17,768 nt of DNA, taken from contig RFGQ01000001.1 of NCBI GenBank assembly GCA_003695865.1, positions 1-17,768 on the forward strand, read 5' to 3'. Below are positions 1 through 7,622 of this stretch, one piece after another. A program made the translations under genes and the position numbers. Below the pieces are notes generated by a model that saw nothing but the letters and a program-made list of their open reading frames with translations, was not told the origin of the DNA and did no database searches. This DNA is from Gemmatimonadota bacterium. Lineage in GTDB: Bacteria > Gemmatimonadota > Gemmatimonadetes > Longimicrobiales > Gaopeijiaceae. Within the stretch, counting starts at the first letter, position 1; every line of letters begins with the position of its first letter.

Positions 1-3
1 CGA

Positions 4-32
4 CCGGCCGGCGGAGAGCTTCCGCCGGCCGG
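4..32 (-). terminator. GC-rich hairpin after the ADOP permease gene
   Basis: A perfect 12-base-pair inverted repeat (4-15 with 21-32) encloses a 5-base loop. It lies about 50 bases past the permease stop codon in the direction of transcription, so it could end the padR-permease transcript. The window ends 3 bases beyond it, so a following U-tract cannot be judged. It might instead serve a gene to the left. Confidence 0.5.
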
Positions 33-84
33 ATCCGTGGCGCTTCCCTTACCGTGACACGCGAGGGGGCGTGAGGGTTGAGGC

Positions 85-2772
85 CTACTCGGCGCCCAGA
101 GCCTCAGCCGGATCGCGCCGCATGGCCCGCAGCGCGGGCAGCGCCGAAGCCAGCACGGCGACCGCGAGCGTGAGGCCGCCCACGCTCAGCAGGGTGAGCG
201 GGTCGACGGGCTCGACCCCGAACAGGAAGCCCTCAAGCAGACGCCCGCCCAGCAGCGCGGCGCCGGTGCCGATCACCAGGCCCAGCAGCGCGAGGCGGAC
301 ACCGTCGCCCACCACGTGCCGGGCGACCGAGCCCCCCGTGGCCCCGATGGCGCGCCGGATGGCGATCTCGCGCCCGCGCTGCGCCACGCTGTAGGCCAGC
401 ACGCCGTAGACCCCCACGCACGCGAGCACCAGGGCGAGCACGCTGAAGGCGCCCATGAGGAACGCCGCGAAGCGCGGGACGGCCGTCTGCGCGCGGTAGG
501 CGTCGAGCAGCGGGGCCTCCTGCGTGATGGCGAGGTCGCCGTCCAGGTCGAGCACGGTGCGGCGCAGCGCCGCCAGCACGGTCGCGGGGTCGCGCGCGCT
601 GCGGGCGGCCACCTGCAGGCGGAGCGAGGGGCCCTGATCGAGCGGAAAGTACACGTCGGGGCTGTTGGCCTCGGCCATGAGCGAGGTGGTGAGGTCGCGG
701 TGGCGCACGTCTTCGATCACCCCGACGATCTCCACGGGCCGTTCGCGGCCGGGTCTCAGGTAGAGCGTGCGCCCCACGGCGCCGCCCTCGGGGAAGAGGC
801 GGCGCTGCATGGCGCGCGAGATGACCACGACGGGGCGGGTGTCGGCCCGGTCGCCCTCGTCGATCAGGCGTCCTTCGACCAGCCGGATGCCGAGCGTCTC
901 GAAGTAGCCCGGTGAGACATCGTGGCTATGGAAGCGAATGCGTTCATCGGGTGCCTCGTCGCGGAAGATGTAGCTCGCGCTCCCGCCGCCCCGGAGCGGC
1001 AGGTCGGACGAAAGCGAGACGGCCTCCACGCCCGGCAGCGCGGCCAGCCGGGCCTCGAGCGTGCGCTCGAAGGTGCGGACATCGTCGGGCGTGGGATAGC
1101 GCTCGCGCGGCAGGGTGGTGCGCAACGCGACGACGTTGTGGAGGTCGATGCCGGTGTCGACCGAGAGGTAGGCGCGGAAGCTGCGTGTGAGCAGTCCGGC
1201 GCCCGCGAGCAGCACGAGCGCGAGCGCTACCTGGACGATCACGAAGGTGCGTTGCAGGCGGCTGCGGCGTACGCCGCGCCCGGCGCCCTGCCCGCCGTCG
1301 CGCAGCGTGCCGGCGAGCTCGAGCCGCGCTCCCGAGAGTACCGGGGCGAGCCCGGTGAGCACCCCCACGGCCAGCAGCGTGGCGAGGGCGACCCCGAACC
1401 CGCCCAGGCTGAGCGCCGGGCGCACGTAGGCCGGCAGGATGCCCGGTGGGATGGCGGGGGCGAGCGCGTCGAGAGCCCAGCGAGCCATGGCCAGGCCCAG
1501 CGCGCCGCCCAGCGCGGCAAGCAGCAGGCTCTCGGTGAGCAGTTGCGAGGCGACGCGCTGCACGCGCGCGCCCAGCGCCTGACGGAGCGCCAGCTCGCGC
1601 GTGCGCCCCTGCGCCCGCACGAGCAACAGGTTCGCCACGTTCGCGGCGGCGATCAGCAGGAGCAGGCCGGCCGCGCCGAGCAGGATCCAGAGCAGGGTCG
1701 CGGTGCTGCCCACGTAGCCCTCCCTGAACGACTGGAGCAGCGCGAAGCGGTCTTCGTGCGCGCGGGGGTAGGCCTCCTGCAGTTCGCGCGCGATCCGGTC
1801 CAGCTCGGCCTGCGCCCCCTGGGGCGTGACGCCCGGACGCAGCCGGCCGAAGACGGTGAGCGAGCGGGCGCCGCGCGCGTTGAGGACCCGCGGATTGGCG
1901 ACGAGCGAGATGAGCGACTCGGGCAGCCACACGTCGGCGTCGAGCGACGTGCCGTGGAAGCCCGCCGGCACGACGCCGACCACCTGCACGGGGCGGTCGA
2001 CGAGCGTGACCCGCTCGCCCAGGCGCCCCTCGTCGCCCCCGAAGAAGTCGTGCCACAGCCGCTCCGAGACCAGGGCCACCGGGTAGGCGTCGGGCTCGCC
2101 GTGCTCCTCGGGACGGAAGAAGCGCCCCGCCCGGGGCCGGAGCCTGAGGAGGGCGAAGTAGTCCTCGGTGACGAACTCCGCCGTGACCGTGCGCGCCGGG
2201 CCCTCGCCCGCGAGCGGAAGAGGCTGTGCGGCGACGGCTGCCATGCCCGTGAAAGACTGCGAGCGCTCGCGCCAGTCACGGAACTCGGGGTAGGAGGCGC
2301 CCCGGATCGAAGGGCGGCCGTCGACGAGCTGGTAGCCGTTCACAAAGAAGAGCTCGTCCGCGTCGGCGAAGGGGAGCGCGCGCAGGAGCGTGGCATCCAC
2401 CACGCTGTAGATGGCCGTGGCGCCCCCGATGGCGAGCCCCAGCGTGAGGATCGCCACCGCGGCGAAGCCGGGGCTGCGTCTGAGACCGCGGAGCGCGTAT
2501 CTGAGGTCCTGCATCCATCCACCCATCGTCATCCTCCCCCCGTGTCGGACCCGCCGCCTGCGGGCCTCTCGAGCAAGCGCCGCCTCGATGCGGCCCGCGT
2601 CGCCGAAGCGTTGCTCGGCCGTGCGGCGCGCTTCCTCGGGGCTGAGCCCCTGGGCGATCAGCTCCTCGGTGCGCAGTTCGAGGTACAGCTCGATCTCGGC
2701 CCGGATATCGGCCCGCTCGTCACCGCGCGCGCCGCCCGGCGGCAGGACCCGTCTGAAGTCGTCTGTGCCCAT
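85..2772 (-). CDS. ADOP-type ABC transporter permease (MacB/FtsX family)
   Basis: This 895-residue membrane protein has the layout of the acidobacterial-type duplicated orphan permeases. A cytoplasmic prefix at about 13-80 carries a conserved Glu/Ala-rich segment (LSPEEARRTAEQRFGD). Two MacB-like periplasmic core plus FtsX units follow. Predicted membrane helices lie near 102-124, 360-385, 412-432, 456-478, 508-528, 770-796, 820-845 and 858-880. FtsX-type cytoplasmic loops appear as RELALRQALGA (392-402) and REIAIRRAIGA (801-811). The family is related to MacB export and mechanotransmission permeases, but the substrates are mostly unknown. No ATPase gene is adjacent, which is normal for this group. 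The start is the ATG 10 bases after the padR stop; upstream in-frame starts would overlap padR. It is probably co-transcribed with padR and controlled by it. Confidence 0.93.
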   Translation of the reverse strand: MGTDDFRRVLPPGGARGDERADIRAEIELYLELRTEELIAQGLSPEEARRTAEQRFGDAGRIEAALAREARRRRVRHGGRMTMGGWMQDLRYALRGLRRSPGFAAVAILTLGLAIGGATAIYSVVDATLLRALPFADADELFFVNGYQLVDGRPSIRGASYPEFRDWRERSQSFTGMAAVAAQPLPLAGEGPARTVTAEFVTEDYFALLRLRPRAGRFFRPEEHGEPDAYPVALVSERLWHDFFGGDEGRLGERVTLVDRPVQVVGVVPAGFHGTSLDADVWLPESLISLVANPRVLNARGARSLTVFGRLRPGVTPQGAQAELDRIARELQEAYPRAHEDRFALLQSFREGYVGSTATLLWILLGAAGLLLLIAAANVANLLLVRAQGRTRELALRQALGARVQRVASQLLTESLLLAALGGALGLAMARWALDALAPAIPPGILPAYVRPALSLGGFGVALATLLAVGVLTGLAPVLSGARLELAGTLRDGGQGAGRGVRRSRLQRTFVIVQVALALVLLAGAGLLTRSFRAYLSVDTGIDLHNVVALRTTLPRERYPTPDDVRTFERTLEARLAALPGVEAVSLSSDLPLRGGGSASYIFRDEAPDERIRFHSHDVSPGYFETLGIRLVEGRLIDEGDRADTRPVVVISRAMQRRLFPEGGAVGRTLYLRPGRERPVEIVGVIEDVRHRDLTTSLMAEANSPDVYFPLDQGPSLRLQVAARSARDPATVLAALRRTVLDLDGDLAITQEAPLLDAYRAQTAVPRFAAFLMGAFSVLALVLACVGVYGVLAYSVAQRGREIAIRRAIGATGGSVARHVVGDGVRLALLGLVIGTGAALLGGRLLEGFLFGVEPVDPLTLLSVGGLTLAVAVLASALPALRAMRRDPAEALGAE

Positions 2773-2782
2773 GGGCCGGCTC

Positions 2783-3118
2783 TCAGCCTTCGGCCTCGGC
2801 ACCGAGCACCGAGGTGACCGCGCCGCTGTACTCGGCCCAGCGTTCGGTCTCGTGCGCCAGATGTCGCTGCCCTTCGGCCGTGAGCCGGTAGAACTTGGCG
2901 CGTCGGCCCGTGTCGGTATGGCCCCACTCGGCCTCGAGTAGACCGCGGCCTTCGAGCCGGTGGAGCGCCGGATAGAGCGCGCCTTCCTCGACCATGAGGA
3001 CGCCCCCGCTCGCGGCACGCAGCGCCTTGCCGATCGCGTAGCCGTGCAGCGGGCGGTCGCGGACGGTGCGCAGGATCAGCAGGTCGAGGGTGCCGGTGAA
3101 GAGGTCCGATCCGCTCAT
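2783..3118 (-). CDS. PadR-family transcriptional regulator
   Basis: This 111-residue protein is a small PadR winged-helix repressor. LFTGTLDLLILRTV begins helix 1, LHGYAIGKAL follows, and VEEGALYPALHRLEGRGLL is the recognition helix and turn of the family. The wing is GRRAKFYRLTAEGQRHL. The short C-terminal helix (about 88-111) would form the dimer interface. The length fits the PadR-s1 subgroup commonly found directly upstream of ADOP permeases. The stop is 10 bases before the permease start, so the two form an operon, and the likely role is ligand-sensitive repression of that operon. The start chosen is the ATG at MSGSD. An upstream start would add 25 residues of low-complexity Arg/Pro sequence with no family similarity. 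No strong Shine-Dalgarno precedes the chosen start. Confidence 0.93.
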   Translation of the reverse strand: MSGSDLFTGTLDLLILRTVRDRPLHGYAIGKALRAASGGVLMVEEGALYPALHRLEGRGLLEAEWGHTDTGRRAKFYRLTAEGQRHLAHETERWAEYSGAVTSVLGAEAEG

Positions 3119-3287
3119 GGGGGCGTCGTCCGCGTCGGAGTCGTGGGGCGGGCGTGGGAGCCGGCCCCGGGTCGGTCGGTGTGGGCGACACACGCTTGTG
3201 TGCGCACGGTGCCGCGGTCGCGTGCCCGGAGAAGGGCCGGCGGCCGCGCCGGCGCCTCGCGACGCCGCGTCACCCCTTGCTCTACGA

Positions 3288-3317
3288 GGTATAAGCGGAA
3301 GACCCCTAGCCGGTCAA
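3288..3317 (-). promoter_or_regulatory. Candidate sigma-70 promoter of padR-ADOP with overlapping inverted repeat
   Basis: On the minus strand TTGACC (3312-3317) is followed after 18 bases by TATACC (3288-3293), matching the vegetative -35/-10 at 5/6 and 4/6. The short inverted repeat CTC-GTA-GAG (3280-3288) adjoins the -10 at the expected start site, a plausible place for PadR self-repression. The implied leader is about 160 bases. The -35 sits inside a 6-base-pair inverted repeat (3302-3307 with 3317-3322). Confidence 0.5.
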
Positions 3318-3340
3318 GGGGTTGGGGCCGCGGAACCTTC

Positions 3341-3390
3341 GGGGCCGCCGCCCCTCGGGTGAGGGACGACGGCCCCGCCGGGTCCGGCGG
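3341..3390 (-). terminator. Hairpin cluster after the SusD-fusion lipoprotein gene
   Basis: Directly past the lipoprotein stop codon lie two GC-rich hairpins. CCGCCGG/CCGGCGG is at 3375-3381 with 3384-3390. A larger one has a 7-base-pair outer stem (3341-3347 with 3370-3376) and a nested 5-base-pair stem (3352-3356 with 3361-3365). They overlap at 3375-3376, so they would compete in part. No clear U-tract follows, so termination may be inefficient or aided by Rho. Confidence 0.45.
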
Positions 3391-3398
3391 CCAGGGCG

Positions 3399-6300
3399 TC
3401 AGTGCATGATGCCGTCGAACTCGGCCGCGAAGTCGCGGTCGAAGGCCTGCAGCGCCTTCAGGCGCCGTCTCAGCTCGTCGACGGTGAGCGCCGGGCGCTC
3501 GAGGTGCCATTCCTCGAGCCCTGCGGTGGGGGCCGAGCCGGTACCCCCGCCGCCGAACGTGTAGATCGCCATCATGAGGTTGACGAGCTCCTGCCCGGGC
3601 ACGGGCAGCTGGATGGGCGTGCCCGAGACCAGGTCTCCCCAGCCCCGGTCGTCGAAGTAGGCGGTGCCCATGGCGTGGTGCCACACCTCCATGCGCTTCT
3701 CGTGCTTGAGCACGGCGAACACGTCGCCGCAGGTGCCGTCGTCGTTGCGTGGCACGCAGCGGGGCCCGGGAGCGCCGGCGGCCGTGGCCGCGGGGAGTCC
3801 GCCGTTGGTGGTGCGCGTCTGGTTGATGATGCCCAGCGCGCTCGCCGTGTCGCCCAGCCGCAGGTGCGCCTCGGCGCGGAGCAGGTCGATCTCGGTGCGG
3901 CTGAGGATGACCGCCGGCCCGGTGAGGTCTGCCGCGTACACGTCGTGGCGCTTGTCGCGGTAGTCGGAGAAGTGGTACTTGCCTCGCTCCGGCCGGAACG
4001 GGCTCGAGTTGACCCCCTCGAAGGCGGTGTAGAGGCCGTCGCTCAGCGAGTCGCCGGGCTGGGTGAGGCGGGCGTCGTCGGTGTCGATGCGGATGGCGTC
4101 GCGGGATGCGAGCGGCGCCGCGAGCCAGGCCTGGTAGTTCCCCGACTGGTCTGCGGGGCCCAGGTGGCGTACGTCGAGCCGCGCCCAGATGCTGTAGACG
4201 CCGCCCCAGGCCTTCGTCGCGTCCCTGAAACACTCGGCGCAGGTACCGCTGCCCACCACCCGCTGATCGGCACTGAGCGTTGCGTTGGCGAGCACCCGAC
4301 TCCAGTCGACGGCGGCGCGCTCGGCGGGATCGCGCGGCACGCTCGCCAGGTAGCGGGCGATGTAGGCGTGGGCCAGTTCCGAGAGCCGGCTGCTGCTCGC
4401 GGGCTCACCGCCCAGCCAATCGGCCGGTACGGTGAAGGTGTTGGCGTCTGCGATCGCGATCGCCTGCTCGAGGTGTGAAACGGCGCTCGCCAGCACGTCG
4501 CCGTAGGGCGAGAGCGGCGGGTCCCCCTGCGACAGGTCGGTCGCCTCGTCGAGGATGAACGCCTGGTCGTAGATCTGGGCCAGCGTGCCGAGTGCGAGTC
4601 CCTCGAGGAAGTGCGCGAACGCTCGGGCACGTGGCTCGTCGGCGCCGGCCGGGCCCACCTGCACCCCGGCGTCCATGGCCAATAGCGCCTCCCTCGTGCC
4701 CGACAGCACCCGATACATGAACGTCCACGGGTTCTGGGCTACGTATGCGAAGGAATAGGATGGGTCGTTGTCGAACGCGGCACGCGGTTCCGACGACAGG
4801 TCCAGCATGCCGAAGTTGCGCCACGACGACGTGTGCTCGTCGGCCATGGTGCTGAACGCGGGGCCGGGCGCCCACTCGAAGTTGCCCCGGTGCCAGGGCA
4901 GGAACGACGAGGCGAGCAGGGCCTCGACCTCGGCGCCACCCGTGAGCGTCGCGATCACCTCGAGTGGCTGGGGCGAGGTGAGCGCCTGCCCGTTCACGAT
5001 CGCGTTCACGGTGAGGCTGCCCGTTTTCGAGGCCCGAAGCGTGATCGTGTAGGTGCCGTCGCCGTTGTCGACCGTGGGTGCGGTCTGCTCCACGGCTCCG
5101 CCGAAGGCCAGCGTGCCCGCCGAGGTGGTGACCTGCACGACATCGCCACCGGTCGTCAGGTCGGCGCCACCCGCGGTGCGGAGTCGCACGGTGGCGGTCA
5201 CCGAGTCTCCGAGTTGGACGGTGGGCGACGAAAGGGTGAGGATCGAGGTGACGGGCGAGGGCGCGTCCTCGGTGAGGGGGATGATTTCGAGGCCGGTTCC
5301 GCCCGAAGGACCGTTGACGAGGATCTGGCCGCGGAGGAGCCCGATGGTGTCGATACCGGTCACCTCTGCCTCCTTCCCCGCGATGAAGTCGAGGAAGGCG
5401 CCGGTGTCGGGGACGGCGGTCGTGACCCGGTATTGAGGTTCGGCGGGGTCGGTGAGCCTCGCCCAGACCGTGCACGCGACCCCTACTCCGCCCGTGTCAC
5501 ACTGCACCCGCGGACGGTAGGGCGGATCGGCAAACTTGTCGATGTTCCACCAGGACAGGTGCGTGACCGTGGCGCGGACGGCGAGTCCGGTGGGGGAGCC
5601 CGAAGACGAGACGACCTCGCCCAGAGCCTCCTGAATCCACAGGCCGGTCGCTTCGTCGAGGGACCACACCGGCAGCGTGTCTCCGAGCGCCGCGCCTCCC
5701 GTATAGACGGGGATCTCGATCGTCGCCGTGGCGCCCGGGGCGAGCTGCGCGGTCTGGCCGCCCTGCGCGAGGTCGAACTCGGCGACCCCGAACGTGGCGA
5801 TCACGCCGGTCCGGCCGTCGGGTGCTACGCCCGCGAAGGCGCCCGGGAACCCTTCGAGCGCGTCGCCGGTGACGTCGAGCGGCGTGATCGACACCTCGAC
5901 CTGGCCGTTCAGCGGCAGGCCCGTGGGCCCCACGAGGCCCGCGGCCGGGAGCGTCAGGCGGGCTCCGTCGGCGCCCGCCGCCGTGCCCCCGGCGTCGGCG
6001 TCTACGAGCACCGGCGGCGCCCTTCGGGCGAGGCGCACGCTGAAGTGGCTGCTGGTCACCCCGGCGGGGAGCTCCACGCGAACGCGTTGGGTCGCAAAGC
6101 CCGACCGGCTCACCTCGAACACGGCGGGCACCCCGGTGGGTACGCCGCTCACGTCGATGCGGCCGCCTGCGTCGGTCGTGCCCGACGCGCTACCGCCGAT
6201 GAGGCGCACGGCAGCGCCTTCCACCGCTGCCCCGTCCGTGTCGGACACGAGTCCGCGGATGCTGGCGAATCCGGCAGGGGGCGGGGGAGCCGCGATGGTG

Positions 6301-7184
6301 ATCGTCTGCGTCGTCGCGGCCTGGCCGCCCGGACCGTTCGTCACGACCAGTCGTACCGTGAAGGATCCGCCCTCCGCGTACACGTGTGCCACGTTCACGC
6401 CCCCGCCGAGCGCTCCGTCGCCGAAGTCCCACGAGAACGTGAGCGGGCTGCCGGTGGGGTCCGTGGTGCCCGACGCGTCGAAGAGCACGGCTCCGCCCGC
6501 TCGAAGGTCGCCCGACACGCTGAAGGCCGGCGACGGCGCGGGCGGTCCCGGCTCGATGAGGAAGCGGATCTTGAGCTTGGAGTCGACCCTGAGTGGGAAG
6601 AACTCGGTTTCGTCGACCGGGGGCTGGTCGTCTTTGTCTCTGGGGACGACCAGCACGTCGTGGTGGCCGAGCGCGATGCCGTCGAGCCGCACGAGGATGC
6701 GGTAGGCGGCGCCCACCTCGAGGTGGTCGTCCTTGGTGTGCCAGTCGGCCTTGAATCGTCCGTCGTCGTCGGCCTTGAGGCGATCACGCCCCCGGCCCTC
6801 GACCGTGAAGCGACGGACCTCGGCCGCGCAGCTCGGACCCTCGAGGCGACAGATCTCGACCACCGGCCGCAGGGCCGGCGTGTCGTCGTCCATGCCGTCG
6901 TCGTCCTTCTCGCTCTTCTTGCTCTTTCTTTCCTTTCCGCTCTTCTCACTCTTCTCACTCTTCTCGCTTTTCTCGCTCTTCTCGTCGCCGGCGAGTCGTG
7001 GACCGAGCGGAGGCAGAAACCGGAAGCGGGGATTCCCGCCGCGCGTCGCGTCGAGGATGCTCAGGTAGGGACCGTGCTCCGGCTGCGGCTCGAGCGGGCG
7101 CGAGGCGTCGTCGACGCAGGCCGCGAGCGTGAGGAGGAGCGCCAACAGAGGTGGGACGCAGGCGCGTCGGAGAAGGCGGACCAT
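3399..7184 (-). CDS. Multidomain lipoprotein: PKD, carboxypeptidase-regulatory-like and Ig-like regions fused to a SusD/RagB-like domain
   Basis: The 1261-residue product starts with a lipoprotein signal whose lipobox is LAAC (Cys23). (EKS)5 at 68-82 and a Lys/Asp-rich stretch follow. Next is a roughly 100-residue domain ending LKIRFLIEPG, of a type I associate with Gemmatimonadota surface proteins. A PKD domain spans about 219-298 (WDFGDG at 252-257), then a carboxypeptidase-regulatory-like fold at about 307-385. A beta-rich region at about 390-553 contains THLSWWNIDKF, and an Ig/filamin-like repeat at about 643-748 contains NGDGTYTITL. From about 750 to the end it resembles SusD/RagB: ARAFAHFLEGLALGTLAQIYDQ, LLRAEAHLRLGDTASALGIIN and EKRMEVWHHAMGTAYFDDRGW. 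SusD proteins bind nutrients at the outer-membrane surface with a SusC channel, but no SusC is adjacent. The start is fixed by a strong ribosome site and the signal peptide. The ligand is unknown. Confidence 0.88.
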   Translation of the reverse strand: MVRLLRRACVPPLLALLLTLAACVDDASRPLEPQPEHGPYLSILDATRGGNPRFRFLPPLGPRLAGDEKSEKSEKSEKSEKSGKERKSKKSEKDDDGMDDDTPALRPVVEICRLEGPSCAAEVRRFTVEGRGRDRLKADDDGRFKADWHTKDDHLEVGAAYRILVRLDGIALGHHDVLVVPRDKDDQPPVDETEFFPLRVDSKLKIRFLIEPGPPAPSPAFSVSGDLRAGGAVLFDASGTTDPTGSPLTFSWDFGDGALGGGVNVAHVYAEGGSFTVRLVVTNGPGGQAATTQTITIAAPPPPAGFASIRGLVSDTDGAAVEGAAVRLIGGSASGTTDAGGRIDVSGVPTGVPAVFEVSRSGFATQRVRVELPAGVTSSHFSVRLARRAPPVLVDADAGGTAAGADGARLTLPAAGLVGPTGLPLNGQVEVSITPLDVTGDALEGFPGAFAGVAPDGRTGVIATFGVAEFDLAQGGQTAQLAPGATATIEIPVYTGGAALGDTLPVWSLDEATGLWIQEALGEVVSSSGSPTGLAVRATVTHLSWWNIDKFADPPYRPRVQCDTGGVGVACTVWARLTDPAEPQYRVTTAVPDTGAFLDFIAGKEAEVTGIDTIGLLRGQILVNGPSGGTGLEIIPLTEDAPSPVTSILTLSSPTVQLGDSVTATVRLRTAGGADLTTGGDVVQVTTSAGTLAFGGAVEQTAPTVDNGDGTYTITLRASKTGSLTVNAIVNGQALTSPQPLEVIATLTGGAEVEALLASSFLPWHRGNFEWAPGPAFSTMADEHTSSWRNFGMLDLSSEPRAAFDNDPSYSFAYVAQNPWTFMYRVLSGTREALLAMDAGVQVGPAGADEPRARAFAHFLEGLALGTLAQIYDQAFILDEATDLSQGDPPLSPYGDVLASAVSHLEQAIAIADANTFTVPADWLGGEPASSSRLSELAHAYIARYLASVPRDPAERAAVDWSRVLANATLSADQRVVGSGTCAECFRDATKAWGGVYSIWARLDVRHLGPADQSGNYQAWLAAPLASRDAIRIDTDDARLTQPGDSLSDGLYTAFEGVNSSPFRPERGKYHFSDYRDKRHDVYAADLTGPAVILSRTEIDLLRAEAHLRLGDTASALGIINQTRTTNGGLPAATAAGAPGPRCVPRNDDGTCGDVFAVLKHEKRMEVWHHAMGTAYFDDRGWGDLVSGTPIQLPVPGQELVNLMMAIYTFGGGGTGSAPTAGLEEWHLERPALTVDELRRRLKALQAFDRDFAAEFDGIMH
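6939..6983 (-). repeat. Five-unit 9-base tandem repeat encoding (Glu-Lys-Ser)5
   Basis: Five in-frame 9-base units occur, reading RCTCTTCTC on the plus strand with one T variant at 6966-6974. They encode EKS five times soon after the lipobox. The adjoining Lys/Ser/Glu/Asp-rich stretch (to about 6895) is also pyrimidine-rich on the plus strand, in contrast to the GC-rich surroundings. Copy-number change would keep the frame and alter only the length of a charged tether. Confidence 0.9.
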
Positions 7185-7190
7185 GGGAGG

Positions 7191-7196
7191 CCTCCT
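7191..7196 (-). promoter_or_regulatory. Shine-Dalgarno of the SusD-fusion lipoprotein gene
   Basis: The minus strand reads AGGAGG, then 6 bases, then ATG at 7184. This decides the start: longer in-frame alternatives up to 7325 would add 47 residues in front of the signal peptide. Confidence 0.85.
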
Positions 7197-7324
7197 GGCA
7201 GAAAGGTCTGGGCCCTTCCACAGGTGCCGCGTGGGGCGCGGGCGGGTCGTGCCGGGCAGGCGCGGCGTGAGGGAAGACCCGTTGCTGCGGACCTCGACAA
7301 TGCAACCGACGCCGCAGATGCGCA

Positions 7325-7330
7325 ACTATA
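7325..7330 (-). promoter_or_regulatory. Possible -10 element for the lipoprotein gene
   Basis: The minus strand reads TATAGT, 5/6 to the vegetative -10, about 140 bases before the lipoprotein start, in a locally AT-richer patch. The sequence 17 bases upstream (CACTGA) is not a -35 match, so this is a weak call. Confidence 0.25.
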
Positions 7331-7457
7331 GAGAAAGCTGTCGCCGATCAGTGCTGTAGCCTGCGCTGCGGTGATGCTCCGGGAGAGGGCGGGCGCGAGG
7401 GGTCGGCGGCTTCGGAGGGAGACGACGCCGGCTACGTGCCCCGTTGGGAATGCTTCT

Positions 7458-7487
7458 TTGACACGCCGAAGCCCCGCCCTTCATCTT
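7458..7487 (+). promoter_or_regulatory. Candidate promoter of the hypothetical gene at 7623
   Basis: A perfect -35 hexamer TTGACA (7458-7463) is followed after 18 bases by CATCTT (7482-7487), which matches the -10 at only 3/6. The implied leader is about 130 bases and contains the hairpin at 7539-7560. Confidence 0.4.
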
Positions 7488-7538
7488 GCCGGATGTCCGC
7501 CGCCAGCGGCGCGCCCCCGACGGGCTTGGGAAGGAGAC

Positions 7539-7560
7539 CCCGGCCGGCGCGGCGGCCGGG
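7539..7560 (+). other. GC-rich hairpin in the leader of the hypothetical gene
   Basis: CCCGGCCG (7539-7546) pairs with CGGCCGGG (7553-7560) around a 6-base loop. It lies 47 bases before the ribosome site. No U-tract follows, so it is not an obvious terminator. It may affect leader structure or be a by-product of GC content. Confidence 0.45.
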
Positions 7561-7607
7561 CGGCCGCGCACGGTCGTTCCGGACGGGCGCGCCCCGATCC
7601 GGTCGGC

Positions 7608-7613
7608 AGGAGG
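7608..7613 (+). promoter_or_regulatory. Shine-Dalgarno of the hypothetical gene
   Basis: AGGAGG is followed after 9 bases by ATG at 7623. It fixes the start of the 160-residue protein and rules out the longer in-frame extension from 7371. Confidence 0.8.
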
Positions 7614-7622
7614 ATTCGGCAC

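Larger units (their letters stand above)
7185..7622. other. Divergent intergenic region of 438 bases
   Basis: This is the longest gene-free stretch. It holds the lipoprotein ribosome site (7191-7196), a lone minus-strand -10-like TATAGT (7325-7330) with no convincing -35, a plus-strand promoter candidate (7458-7487), a GC hairpin (7539-7560) and the gene 4 ribosome site (7608-7613). Reading frames that cross it encode Arg/Pro/Ala-rich low-complexity sequence with no domain, so I see no hidden gene. I also see no tRNA or riboswitch-like fold. Confidence 0.7.

Noticed and set aside
922..2817. A 631-codon open frame antisense to the ADOP permease
   Set aside because: No recognisable motif, and the opposite strand has clear MacB/FtsX features along its whole length.
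3187..3202. ACACA-CGCT-TGTGT hairpin in the padR leader
   Set aside because: Only five pairs, with no U-tract and no partner structure; too weak to call an element.
4833..7331. An 832-codon open frame antisense to the lipoprotein gene
   Set aside because: It is rich in Arg, Gly, Glu and Asp with no domain, and mirrors the codon pattern of the real gene. The sense strand has a lipobox, ribosome site and recognisable domains.
7371..7622. N-terminal extension of the hypothetical protein
   Set aside because: The extra residues are Arg/Pro/Ala-rich and unlike a protein domain, while AGGAGG sits at the right distance before ATG 7623.
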